A DNA stretch of 29,052 nt from Bacteroidetes bacterium 4572_112. Its GTDB lineage: Bacteria; Bacteroidota; Bacteroidia; Bacteroidales; UBA1556. The position numbers and the translations under genes were made by a program. This document shows, one piece after another, positions 14,564 to 22,807 of this stretch (positions within the stretch are counted from its first letter, which is position 1; every line of letters begins with the position of its first letter). The notes beneath the pieces are model-generated. The model had not been told where the DNA came from. It saw only the letters and a list, made by a program, of their open reading frames with translations, and ran no database searches. The DNA is taken from NCBI GenBank assembly GCA_002254285.1, contig NIUZ01000007.1:1-29052 (forward strand), read 5' to 3'.

Positions 14564-16162
14564 ATGTCTGACAAAGCAGCCAAAACAAACGATATTCTTG
14601 ATATGAATAATTATCGTATCGAGAAACTCCCCATAAGAGATAAGTCAAGTTTCGAGAAGTTACTAATGAAAATTGGAGCTCCTGTTGCGATTATAGTGTT
14701 TGCTTTACTAATGTGGATGGACCTACCCTTTCTGGCAGATTTCAATATTGCACAGCTAAGTATTAAAGCCACCGATAATTTAAATGCTATTGGAATGGAG
14801 AATTTCATCTTTGCCAATCGCGCAATGCTTGCAATATTTGCAGGAGCACTAATTTTATGGATTACCGAGGCCATACCCAATTACCTAACATCACTTATTC
14901 TGATAATAAGCCTAGTACTTACAGGAGTATTATCAGAAGAAGCGGCCTATGCTCAACTGGGACATAAGGTAATGTGGCTGAATATTTTATCCTTTATTTT
15001 GGCAAGTATGCTTGTTGCTACAGGTGTCGCCAAAAGGTTCGCATTATGGTTTATTCTTAAATTTGGAAAGAATGCCTCCTCAGTATTTCTGAGTTTTATG
15101 GTTATCAATATTGTATTATCATTATTTATATCTGCAACCACTGCAAAAGCCACTATTCTATTACCAATTTTCATGGTAGTAGCAGCAGTTTATGGCGCTA
15201 GCAATGGCAAAAGAAATAACTTTGGTAGAAATATGATACTGCAAAATCTGTTTCAGATAAATATGGGTGCCGCTTCATTCCTTACCGGATCCGGAGCTAA
15301 CCTATTGGCGGCATCGCTAATTGCAGGTGCTATTGGTAGCGATATTTTCTTTTCGCAATGGATGATTGCAGCATTCCCTACTGCATTGCTTTTAATGTTT
15401 TTGGGATTGTTTATCGGGCTTCGTGTTATCTTTCCTCTTAGCAAAGACGAAAGACTTCCTCAGATTAAAGGAGGAATGGAAAGCCTTAGAAAAGAACTTG
15501 ATAAACTTGGTAAAGTTAGCGTTAGCGAAATAAAATCATTGGTGATTTTTGGAAGCATATTAGCTTTATGGGTTACCGATAGCATACACGGCATAAGCCC
15601 AACAGCTGTTGCTTTTGTTGGAGCTATTATAGCTCTTATGCCAAAGATTGGTGTTGTAGAATGGAATGATGTGGATATTCCTTGGCACCTTTTATTATTC
15701 TCTGCAGGTGCTTATACGCTTGGTGCAGGATTTAAAGTTACGGATTTGCCATCTATATCGGTAAATGCTTTCTTTGATGGGATTGGTATTGGCAACTCTA
15801 CCCCATTTTGGTTGATTTACTTGGTATTAACTGGAGGAATGGTATATAGTGCACTTATTTTTCAATCCAAAACCATGCGAACAATGATTTTTGTTCCCAT
15901 TGCAATTGGTGTAGCCAACAGGTTTGGCTTTGAAGTAATGAGCCTTGCATTCCCTGTGGCATTACTTATTGAGCATGTATATGTACTTCCTTTTAATTCA
16001 AAGCCTGCATTACTGTTGTATTCAACCAATCATTACAGCTGGAGCGATACCTTTAAATTTGGAATAACTATGCAAACTATGGCATGGATTGTATCTTTAT
16101 TGTTCGCAATGACGTATTACCGTTGGTTGGGAATTACTCCAATGGGTTTAGGTATATTTTAA
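14564..16162 (+). CDS. DASS/SLC13-family anion transporter
   Basis: This 532-residue membrane protein has about a dozen hydrophobic helices and an N-terminal cytoplasmic extension. Family landmarks are WITEAIPNYLTSLILIISLV (from about 99) and two inverted half-repeats with pore loops near residues 190 and 435. DASS proteins import dicarboxylates, citrate, sulfate or phosphate with sodium. The two SNT sodium/substrate motifs are altered: the first reads SATTAKATILLP (190-201) and the second SKTMRTMIFVP (435-445), so sodium coupling or substrate may differ from canonical members. It has its own promoter and is followed after 18 bases by a two-TM protein. Nearby CYTH and porin genes suggest an inorganic or phosphorylated anion, an inference. 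Confidence 0.85.
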   Translation: MSDKAAKTNDILDMNNYRIEKLPIRDKSSFEKLLMKIGAPVAIIVFALLMWMDLPFLADFNIAQLSIKATDNLNAIGMENFIFANRAMLAIFAGALILWITEAIPNYLTSLILIISLVLTGVLSEEAAYAQLGHKVMWLNILSFILASMLVATGVAKRFALWFILKFGKNASSVFLSFMVINIVLSLFISATTAKATILLPIFMVVAAVYGASNGKRNNFGRNMILQNLFQINMGAASFLTGSGANLLAASLIAGAIGSDIFFSQWMIAAFPTALLLMFLGLFIGLRVIFPLSKDERLPQIKGGMESLRKELDKLGKVSVSEIKSLVIFGSILALWVTDSIHGISPTAVAFVGAIIALMPKIGVVEWNDVDIPWHLLLFSAGAYTLGAGFKVTDLPSISVNAFFDGIGIGNSTPFWLIYLVLTGGMVYSALIFQSKTMRTMIFVPIAIGVANRFGFEVMSLAFPVALLIEHVYVLPFNSKPALLLYSTNHYSWSDTFKFGITMQTMAWIVSLLFAMTYYRWLGITPMGLGIF

Positions 16163-16180
16163 AAACAAAACTATAATATA

Positions 16181-17656
16181 ATGATTTCAAGCAGAATAAA
16201 AAAAATGGATAATACCTCAATAGAGATAAAGGTTAAGTATAGACCGAAGCTCAAAGGGAAGGTTAATATCCGCAAATATTCTGTAGAAACATATATTTTC
16301 CTACCTGTGGAGCTAGGAATAAATAAACGAAATTTCACAAATATTGATTTTTATAGAGAGTATAAAAATCACCTTAAGATTGACCCACCAAAGGTTTTAC
16401 TTTCAGAAATTGCTGAGCGTACTCACGGCTTTATGATAAACTATAATAGTATAGTTGAGCGTTTTGATGTGAATAATAAGGATAGCGTTGAAACCCTTGA
16501 TGATAATACTAGAATATTGCTTAATGTATATAAAAAAGCAATAAAAAGAGAAGTACAAAAAATTATTAAGTACTCCGAGCCTGACGAAAAAATTAGAGTT
16601 GCCACTAGATTAATAAAAAATATTGACCTTTCAATTGAGAATTACAGAAATCGGCAAAATAGTATATTAGATATTACCCATAAGGAATGTAAAATAAATA
16701 AAACTATATCCATTGGTAATGAATATATTAGCAACTTAAAATACAGATTTTTTCACGAAGCAATTCTACATTTAATTGATGATGGAGATATTGCATATTA
16801 TTCGGTAATTGAAGCTTTAAGATTAAGCCTTGATATGGAAATTGAATATAGAAAACAAAATAATTTTCCATTATCGTCCACTGTAAAGAAAGAAAACGAG
16901 AACCTAATTAAGAGGTGGAATATCATAAAATATTTTATCTCCAACAAGCTTATCATAAAAGCCAAAATTGATAAGGATTCTAGATATTTAGAAGAGATTC
17001 TTTATAGTTTTGCTGCAGGAATAGCAATGGTATTTGCCACAGGTATAGCATTTTACTATAATCAGAAGTTTGGTAATTTCACATTAAGCTTCTTCGTAGT
17101 TCTTGTTTTGAGTTATATGTTTAAAGACAGAATTAAGGAATGGGGTCGTTCGTTTTTTAGCTCTATTTTGCAAAAGCAGCTTCTCGACCATCACTATAAC
17201 TTATATGATGACAATAATGTAAAAATTGGCGTTAGTAAGGATGGCTTTGAATTTATCCCACAAACATCTTTAACAAAAAAAATTAATGACCTAAGGTATT
17301 CTGAAGAACTACTTATAAAGGAGCTAATGAACCATGAGGAGAAGGTTATGAAATTTACTCGTAAGATTAATATCAATATGCGTCAATTCATAAAAACCTT
17401 TGGACGAATTGATTTGCGTGGTATTAATGACGTAATCACTCTTAACTTCGCTCCCATTATTATGCGAATGCAAGATACTATTTTCCCTGTTTACGCAATG
17501 AATAGTAAAGGCAAAATCAAAACCATAAATTCCGAAAAAACATATCCAATAAATATTGTACAAGCAATTAGCATAGACAAACAAACTCATTATCAGCATT
17601 ATACTGTGAATGTTGCAAAAAGTGGAATTAAGAAACTTGAGGTTATTAAGAAGTAA
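16181..17656 (+). CDS. Unrecognised two-TM protein downstream of the transporter
   Basis: I do not recognise this 491-residue protein. The N-terminal two-thirds (1-265) is soluble, basic and helix-rich, with a beta-like start (IEIKVKYRP, KGKVNIRKYSVETYIF) and recurrent Lys-Ile-Arg patterns. Two membrane helices follow (about 273-293 and 299-315), then a cytoplasmic C-terminal region of about 170 residues, also basic, with FTRKININMRQFIKTFGRID and a beta-rich end. With a small membrane hairpin between two large soluble parts, both soluble parts probably face the cytoplasm. No catalytic motif is obvious. An alternative start lies at 16205 (Met9). It is almost certainly cotranscribed with the DASS transporter, 18 bases upstream. 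Confidence 0.75.
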   Translation: MISSRIKKMDNTSIEIKVKYRPKLKGKVNIRKYSVETYIFLPVELGINKRNFTNIDFYREYKNHLKIDPPKVLLSEIAERTHGFMINYNSIVERFDVNNKDSVETLDDNTRILLNVYKKAIKREVQKIIKYSEPDEKIRVATRLIKNIDLSIENYRNRQNSILDITHKECKINKTISIGNEYISNLKYRFFHEAILHLIDDGDIAYYSVIEALRLSLDMEIEYRKQNNFPLSSTVKKENENLIKRWNIIKYFISNKLIIKAKIDKDSRYLEEILYSFAAGIAMVFATGIAFYYNQKFGNFTLSFFVVLVLSYMFKDRIKEWGRSFFSSILQKQLLDHHYNLYDDNNVKIGVSKDGFEFIPQTSLTKKINDLRYSEELLIKELMNHEEKVMKFTRKININMRQFIKTFGRIDLRGINDVITLNFAPIIMRMQDTIFPVYAMNSKGKIKTINSEKTYPINIVQAISIDKQTHYQHYTVNVAKSGIKKLEVIKK

Positions 17657-17794
17657 TAAAGGATAGAGTACTAGGAAAAGGAACCTTCGACAAGCTCAGG
17701 AGGAAAGAGGATAACTATTAACGATTAGAGATTTCAGATTAACGAATTAAGATTTTCCACCCTTAAAACTCCTTGCACATTTTACAACTCCTTA

Positions 17795-17884
17795 CAACCC
17801 TTTCAACCATTTCAACCATTTCAACCCTTTCAACCATTTCAACCCTTTCAACCATTTCAACCATTTCAACCATTTCAACCATTT
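17795..17884 (+). repeat. Tandem repeat, ten units of 9 bp (CAACC[A/C]TTT)
   Basis: Ten consecutive 9-base units alternate between CAACCATTT (seven) and CAACCCTTT (three: units 1, 4 and 6). Degenerate units precede the array (CAACTCCTTA from 17785). It is non-coding, ends about 65 bases before the promoter of the ABC transporter and has the structure of a slippage-prone minisatellite. Confidence 0.95.
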
Positions 17885-17949
17885 CATTTCTCAAATATAT
17901 AGCATAAAAAAAGCACTTAAATAGTGAAACATTGGCAAAAAAAATAAAC

Positions 17950-17957
17950 TATCTTCG
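17950..17957 (+). promoter_or_regulatory. Candidate -7 box of the ABC transporter operon
   Basis: TATCTTCG has one mismatch from TAnnTTTG and lies 23 bases before the ATG at 17981. A TTG at 17932-17934 lies 15 bases further upstream. Confidence 0.4.
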
Positions 17958-17980
17958 CTGAAATAATCAAACACTAAAAG

Positions 17981-18895
17981 ATGGATTTATTAGTAGCGGA
18001 GAATATCTCCAAAACATTTGCCAAACACAGAGCCTTAAATAATGTGAGTATCAATGTTCCTGAAGGAAGCATTTATGGACTTTTGGGGCCTAATGGAGCA
18101 GGGAAAACCACATTGATACGTATTATAAATCAAATAACTGGGCCTGATACTGGTAGCATTATTCTCAATGGAGAACCTTTACACCCTAATCATATAGCTA
18201 ATATTGGATATTTGCCCGAAGAGCGTGGCCTATACAAAAAGATGAAAGTTGGCGAACAGGCAATTTATCTTGCTATGTTAAAAGGACTTTCTAAACGCGA
18301 TGCTATTTCTCAGCTTAAGGTTTGGTTCGAAAAATATGATATTGCTCCTTGGTGGGACAAAAAAGTTGAAGAGCTTTCCAAAGGAATGGCGCAGAAAGTA
18401 CAGTTTATTGTAACCATTCTTCATAAGCCTAAGCTATTAATATTTGATGAGCCTTTTAGTGGATTTGACCCTATTAATCAGGAATTGCTTAAAGCTGAAA
18501 TCCTTGGACTAAGAGACGAAGGTGCAACAGTTATATTCTCAACTCATAATATGGCATCTGTAGAAGAAATTTGCGACCATATTGCCTTGATTAATAAATC
18601 AGAGAAAATTCTTGAAGGAAGTGTATCAGAAATTAGAGATACTTATAAAAAAGGCACTTATGAGTTGGAGTATGATGGTAATGAGATTATTCTAGAAAAA
18701 TTTCTTCCTTCAAATTTCAAAATAGTTGAGAAAAATAAAATAACTCAAGGACATAGAAGCATAATAAAACTTCCTAGTCCTAAAGATGCTAACGAATTAT
18801 TACGAATAATGATGGAGCATACTAATATCCGTCTTTTCAAGGAAATAATTCCTAGCATGAACGAGATTTTCATCAATAAAGTAACTCAAGACTAA
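17981..18895 (+). CDS. NatA-type ABC transporter ATP-binding protein
   Basis: This 304-residue cytoplasmic ATPase has Walker A GPNGAGKTT (36-44), the YLPEERGLY segment in place of the usual Q-loop sequence (about 77-85), a divergent signature LSKGMAQKV (132-140, where LSGGQ is canonical), Walker B KLLIFDEPFSGFD (151-163) and the H-loop His189 in STHNM. The C-terminal 100 residues form a DUF4162-type domain common in this subgroup. YLPEERGLY and LSKGM are usual for the NatA-like sodium or drug export subgroup and do not imply loss of activity. Together with the permease 20 bases downstream it makes a two-gene exporter. It could be mistaken for GldA because gldF/gldG lie nearby, but GldA is not expected to carry its own dedicated permease. 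Confidence 0.93.
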   Translation: MDLLVAENISKTFAKHRALNNVSINVPEGSIYGLLGPNGAGKTTLIRIINQITGPDTGSIILNGEPLHPNHIANIGYLPEERGLYKKMKVGEQAIYLAMLKGLSKRDAISQLKVWFEKYDIAPWWDKKVEELSKGMAQKVQFIVTILHKPKLLIFDEPFSGFDPINQELLKAEILGLRDEGATVIFSTHNMASVEEICDHIALINKSEKILEGSVSEIRDTYKKGTYELEYDGNEIILEKFLPSNFKIVEKNKITQGHRSIIKLPSPKDANELLRIMMEHTNIRLFKEIIPSMNEIFINKVTQD

Positions 18896-18915
18896 CATAT
18901 TACAATATATATACA

Positions 18916-20238
18916 ATGAACAAAATTTGGTTAGTAATACAGCGCGAATACCTTACAAGGGTACAAAAGAAAAGCTTTATCATAATGTCGATACTTGGCC
19001 CTGTGCTAATGGCAGCACTTATGATAGTACCTGTTTACCTTGCAAAAATGAGTGATGAGGTAAAAACTGTAGGTATAGTTGACGAAAGTGGATTCTTTAT
19101 TGAAGCTTTTGAAAACACCGAGAAAATTAAATTTAATGTAATGCATATGGATATTGACGATGCCAAGAAAGCTTATGAAACCATGAGCTATGATATGGTA
19201 CTTTATATTCCAGAACCTGCATATACATATCCATCAAAAATATTTATTTATTCGAGCAAAGAGCCCGGTATGCTTGTAGAAAATTATATTCGCAGTAGCA
19301 TTAATAACGATTTAAGAACAATGCGGCTTAAAGATGCCGGCGTTAGTAAAGATGTTATTAGTGCCATGAAAAACAAGATAAACCTCAGGAGCATTAGCAT
19401 CGACGATACTGGAAAAGAGGAAGAACGCTCTGGTACACTGAACCTTATACTTGGTTTCGTATTAGCTTTATCAATTTACTTTTTCATATTTATGTATGGC
19501 ACACAAGTTATGCGTGGTGTACTTGAAGAAAAAACTAGTCGTATTATTGAGGTAATTATATCATCAATAAAGCCTTTTCAGCTTATGATGGGCAAGATTA
19601 TAGGAATTGCATTTGTTGGGCTTACACAGCTTCTTTTATGGGTTATACTCACAGGAGGTATTGTTACTGCAGTACAATCTACATTCTCAAGCGAGCTTGA
19701 GCAAGTACAGCAATATCAAGCACAAAAGACTGGTCAAATGATGGACCCTTCAAATAATGTTGAGGTAACCAAAGACTATAGCAAAACCACTGAATTCCTT
19801 AGTGCAATATTAAGTATCGATTTTAAAGTAATAATCGGATCTTTCTTATTTTACTTCTTATTCGGATATTTGCTTTACGGAGCTTTATTTGCCGCAGTTG
19901 GTTCTGCTGTTGACAACGAAACAGATACTCAGCAATTTATTATGCCCATAACCATACCACTGATTCTTAGTATAGTATCAATACAATCGGTGGCAAATAA
20001 CCCCGATGGGCCCCTAGCCTTTTGGTTATCGATGATACCATTTACATCGCCAGTATCGATGATGGTAAGGATTCCTTACGGAGTTCCTTATTGGCAATTA
20101 GGACTTTCTATGCTAATACTTACGCTTAGCTTTGTGCTATTCACTTGGTTTGCAGGCAAAATTTACCGCATCGGAATTCTTATGTATGGCAAAAAACCAT
20201 CTTATAAAGAGATTTGGAAGTGGATAAAGTATAGTTAA
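18916..20238 (+). CDS. NatB-type ABC-2 permease
   Basis: This 440-residue membrane protein follows the ATPase gene by 20 bases. One N-terminal membrane helix (about 22-44) is followed by a large external domain (about 45-175) and then five or more helices in the C-terminal half, the layout of NatB/ABC-2 type permeases. Landmarks are IQREYLTRVQKKSFI, the coupling segment VMRGVLEEKTSRIIEVIISS and MPITIPLILSIVSIQ near the C-terminal helices. The substrate cannot be told from sequence; relatives export sodium, antibiotics or lipids. It ends before a repeat-rich gap. Confidence 0.92.
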   Translation: MNKIWLVIQREYLTRVQKKSFIIMSILGPVLMAALMIVPVYLAKMSDEVKTVGIVDESGFFIEAFENTEKIKFNVMHMDIDDAKKAYETMSYDMVLYIPEPAYTYPSKIFIYSSKEPGMLVENYIRSSINNDLRTMRLKDAGVSKDVISAMKNKINLRSISIDDTGKEEERSGTLNLILGFVLALSIYFFIFMYGTQVMRGVLEEKTSRIIEVIISSIKPFQLMMGKIIGIAFVGLTQLLLWVILTGGIVTAVQSTFSSELEQVQQYQAQKTGQMMDPSNNVEVTKDYSKTTEFLSAILSIDFKVIIGSFLFYFLFGYLLYGALFAAVGSAVDNETDTQQFIMPITIPLILSIVSIQSVANNPDGPLAFWLSMIPFTSPVSMMVRIPYGVPYWQLGLSMLILTLSFVLFTWFAGKIYRIGILMYGKKPSYKEIWKWIKYS

Positions 20239-20660
20239 TGTAATAAAGGAGCCCGATAGAAATCGAGAGGATAAAGGACTAGGAAAAAGGATAAGGAGAA
20301 TTTAGAATTAGGAATTAAGAATTAGGTAAAAAAAATAGTATCTATAAAATATAGGTTTATTCTAATTTTACTTCTCTATTCACCCTTAAAAACTTTTATT
20401 TACATAAGTCCGTAGGACTTACCTATTTGTAGCACGAAGTGCGAAAAATACAATCAAAGCCCGTAGGGCTTGCCTATATAATTTAGAATTAAGAATTAGA
20501 CAATAAACGAGATAAGGCACATAAGTTCCATAGCAACAACAATATTTGTACTATGTAGCTAATGTGCCTTATGTGGTAAAAAAGTATATTATTTATAAAT
20601 TCACCTTAATAAATAATTCGTATTTTTACATCTTTAAACATCAAAGGAAAATAGGATTTT
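20239..20660. other. Gene-free region of degenerate palindromic repeats
   Basis: No gene is visible. Two copies of a GTAGG palindrome occur 51 bases apart: AAGTCCGTAGGACTT (20406-20420) and AAGCCCGTAGGGCTT (20457-20471), each followed by a CCTAT segment, and between them the hairpin GCACGAAGTGC (20432-20442). The string TTTAGAATTAAGAATTAG occurs in two variants near 20301 and 20483. A long imperfect hairpin lies at 20512-20572 and a weak -7-like box (TATTTTTA, 20621-20628) precedes the glycosyltransferase. These are typical intergenic repeats of Bacteroidota. Confidence 0.75.
20512..20572. repeat. Imperfect hairpin of about 22 bp
   Basis: ATAAGGCACAT (20512-20522) is the exact reverse complement of ATGTGCCTTAT (20562-20572). 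Inside it, CATAG (20529-20533) pairs with CTATG (20551-20555), and most of the intervening bases can also pair, leaving a 17-base loop. A shifted pairing of CACATAAG with CTTATGTG is also possible. No U-run follows. Confidence 0.7.
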
Positions 20661-21671
20661 TTGAAGACAATAATTGTATCAGTTAGTAATGACCTCTTTA
20701 GTGATCAGAGGGTACGCAAAATGTGTGATAGCATACAGAGTATGGGTTTCAGCATTGTTCTACTTGGCCGTAAATTACCTGATTCAAATGATATTATCGA
20801 CAGAAATTATAAAATCCGAAGATTCAAATTACCTTTTACCAAAGGAGCGTTTTTCTATGCTTCACTAAATATTAGATTTTTTTTCTACCTCCTGTTTCAT
20901 AAAGCAGATGTGCTTGTGGCTAATGATTTGGATACTTTATTGCAAGTATGGCTAAAAATTGAAAAATGGATTTTCCCAAAACTAAAGTATGTAATTACTG
21001 TAAATAAATCCATTGCTGATATTTATTCAGCCAAATATGGCAACAGTATATCCATAGTAAGAAATCTCCCCAATAAGCTTAATAAATTTGAAGCAATAAC
21101 TAAGAAAGAGCTCCAAATTGAGCATATTGATAAGTACATTATCATGCAAGGTGCTGGAATAAATATGGATAGAGGGGCTGAAGAATTAGTTGAAGCTATG
21201 CTTTATGTAAATAATACTAAACTACTGATTGTAGGCAATGGAGATATAATACCTAAACTTAAGGTTGAGGTAAATAGCAGCAATCTAAAAGACAAGGTAA
21301 TATTTATAGAAAAGCAAAATCATAAGCGATTGATGTCATATACCTATCATGCCGAATTGGGTTTGAGTTTGGATAAAGACAGTAATATGAACTATAGATT
21401 TAGCCTACCAAATAAGATTTTTGATTATATAAATATGGGAATCCCTATTCTTGTTTCTGACTTGGTGGAGTTACGCAATATTGTGAATAATTATAACGTT
21501 GGAAGAGTATTAAAGCAGCATTCTCCCAAAGAGATAGCAAAGCAAATTAACGAAATGATTGAGCAAGATTGCAAAACTATGCTTAAAGCTAATTTGGATA
21601 AAGCATCTAATGAACTCAATTGGGAGACTCAAGAAGCAGTAATTAAAGATATTTACTCAAAGTTTTTATGA
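20661..21671 (+). CDS. GT-B glycosyltransferase (GT4-like) with apparent internal deletion
   Basis: This 336-residue protein starts with TTG at 20661; the first residues KTIIVSVSNDLFSDQRVRK match the N-terminus of a common Bacteroidota glycosyltransferase family, so the TTG start is believable. The N-terminal Rossmann half ends VLVANDLDTLL and the C-terminal donor-binding half shows QGAGINMDRGAEELVEA, LLIVGNGD and SLPNKIFDYINMGIPILV. In relatives known to me, a segment of about 33 residues containing YDSHE and EVPEL lies between NDLDTLL and the VWxxIEKWIFPKL sequence; here L94 runs directly into QVWLKIEKW. The frame is kept. It overlaps the next gene by 4 bases (ATGA). The cytoplasmic enzyme probably helps build a surface polysaccharide, if still active. 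Confidence 0.82.
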   Translation: MKTIIVSVSNDLFSDQRVRKMCDSIQSMGFSIVLLGRKLPDSNDIIDRNYKIRRFKLPFTKGAFFYASLNIRFFFYLLFHKADVLVANDLDTLLQVWLKIEKWIFPKLKYVITVNKSIADIYSAKYGNSISIVRNLPNKLNKFEAITKKELQIEHIDKYIIMQGAGINMDRGAEELVEAMLYVNNTKLLIVGNGDIIPKLKVEVNSSNLKDKVIFIEKQNHKRLMSYTYHAELGLSLDKDSNMNYRFSLPNKIFDYINMGIPILVSDLVELRNIVNNYNVGRVLKQHSPKEIAKQINEMIEQDCKTMLKANLDKASNELNWETQEAVIKDIYSKFL

Positions 21672-22807
21672 GCAAGCACATACATATAATTTCATTTGAC
21701 ATACCCTATCCTGCTGATTATGGAGGGGTTATTGATGTGTTTTATAAATTAAAAGCTTTTCATAAGGCAGGTATAAAAATCCATCTTCACTGCTTTGAAT
21801 ACGGCAGAGAACATACTGATGAATTGAATAAATACTGCACTGAAGTAAATTATTATAAGCGTAAAACTGGCATAAAAGCTAATATTAGCACAAGTCCTTA
21901 TATAATTAAAAGCCGCATTTCCAAAGAGCTTGAGGGCAATTTACAAGAAGACAACTACCCTATTCTTTGCGAGGGAATGCATACTTGTGGAATCATTGAC
22001 AATAAAGAACTTATAAGCAATCGTAGGATTATTTATAGAGCAGCAAATGTTGAGCATCATTACTATAAAGCACTTTATAATTCAGAGACTAATGCAGCAA
22101 AAAAAGCATTTTTCTTAACTGAAGCATTAAAACTAGAAAAATGGGAATCTAAACTTGCTAATGTGGATCTTATTCTCACTTTAAGCGAGAAAGACAAAGA
22201 GCATTATATGTCTGTTTTTCCTAATATTAACGTATTAAACACCTTCCTATTTTTCAATAGTGATAAAGGATTACAGCCAAATTTCGCTAGCAAAGATAAA
22301 TACATTCTTTTCCATGCAAAGCTCAGTGTACATGAGAATATTGAAGCGGCAATGCATATAATTCAGAATATAGCACCAATGGTAAATGCTAAATTTATTA
22401 TTGCAGGAATAAATCCTGATAAAAGCATCTATAAAGCTGCAAAATCTATTGATAATGTAGATATTATTGCAAACCTGTCGGAAGAGGACATGCAAGAGTT
22501 ATTGAATAATGCACATATCAATATTCTGACTACCAAGCAAGCAACAGGACTTAAGTTAAAGCTTATAAACAGCTTATATCAAAGCAAATACATTATTGCT
22601 AATGATGCTATGCTAAGTGGTAGCAATTTAGAAAACTACGTTGAACTTGCTAATTCTGACGATGAGATTATTAATAAAACTCAAGAATTATTAAGCAAAG
22701 AATTTAGCAAGAATGACTACGAACGAAGATTAAAATTAATTCCCAAGGAATATAATAACGATATACAAATAGAAAGAATAATAAAAGAAATATACAGTAA
22801 TGAGTAA
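21668..22807 (+). CDS. GT-B-type glycosyltransferase
   Basis: This 379-residue protein begins SKHIHIISFDIPYPADYGGV, a typical nucleotide-sugar glycosyltransferase N-terminus with the glycine-rich loop (DYGGVIDVFYK) of GT4-like enzymes. Middle landmarks are IIYRAANVEHHYYKALY and LILTLSEKDKEHY. The C-terminal half has ILFHAKLSVHENIEAAMHII, FIIAGINP and NINILTTKQATGLKLKLINS, a divergent donor site in which the usual E-x7-E motif is not clear. It overlaps the previous glycosyltransferase by 4 bases and the thioesterase by 8, so the three are translationally coupled. The acceptor is unknown; a cell-envelope glycan is likely. Confidence 0.85.
   Translation: MSKHIHIISFDIPYPADYGGVIDVFYKLKAFHKAGIKIHLHCFEYGREHTDELNKYCTEVNYYKRKTGIKANISTSPYIIKSRISKELEGNLQEDNYPILCEGMHTCGIIDNKELISNRRIIYRAANVEHHYYKALYNSETNAAKKAFFLTEALKLEKWESKLANVDLILTLSEKDKEHYMSVFPNINVLNTFLFFNSDKGLQPNFASKDKYILFHAKLSVHENIEAAMHIIQNIAPMVNAKFIIAGINPDKSIYKAAKSIDNVDIIANLSEEDMQELLNNAHINILTTKQATGLKLKLINSLYQSKYIIANDAMLSGSNLENYVELANSDDEIINKTQELLSKEFSKNDYERRLKLIPKEYNNDIQIERIIKEIYSNE

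Larger units (their letters stand above)
17657..17980. other. Intergenic repeat region before the ABC transporter
   Basis: No gene is visible. It contains a REP-like sequence CCTTCGACAAGCTCAGG (17684-17700), a 9-bp tandem repeat (17795-17884) and the candidate promoter of the ABC transporter (17950-17957). The stretch after the stop codon (AGTACTAGGAAAAGGA) resembles one after the ABC permease gene at about 20275, so the two gaps share repeat material. Confidence 0.6.

Noticed and set aside
17795..17884. CRISPR-like array
   Set aside because: The repeats are 9 bases long and directly adjacent with no spacers, so it is a tandem repeat.
17981..18895. gldA
   Set aside because: It is followed at once by its own NatB-type permease and has a DUF4162-type C-terminus, so it is more simply a NatA-type exporter ATPase.
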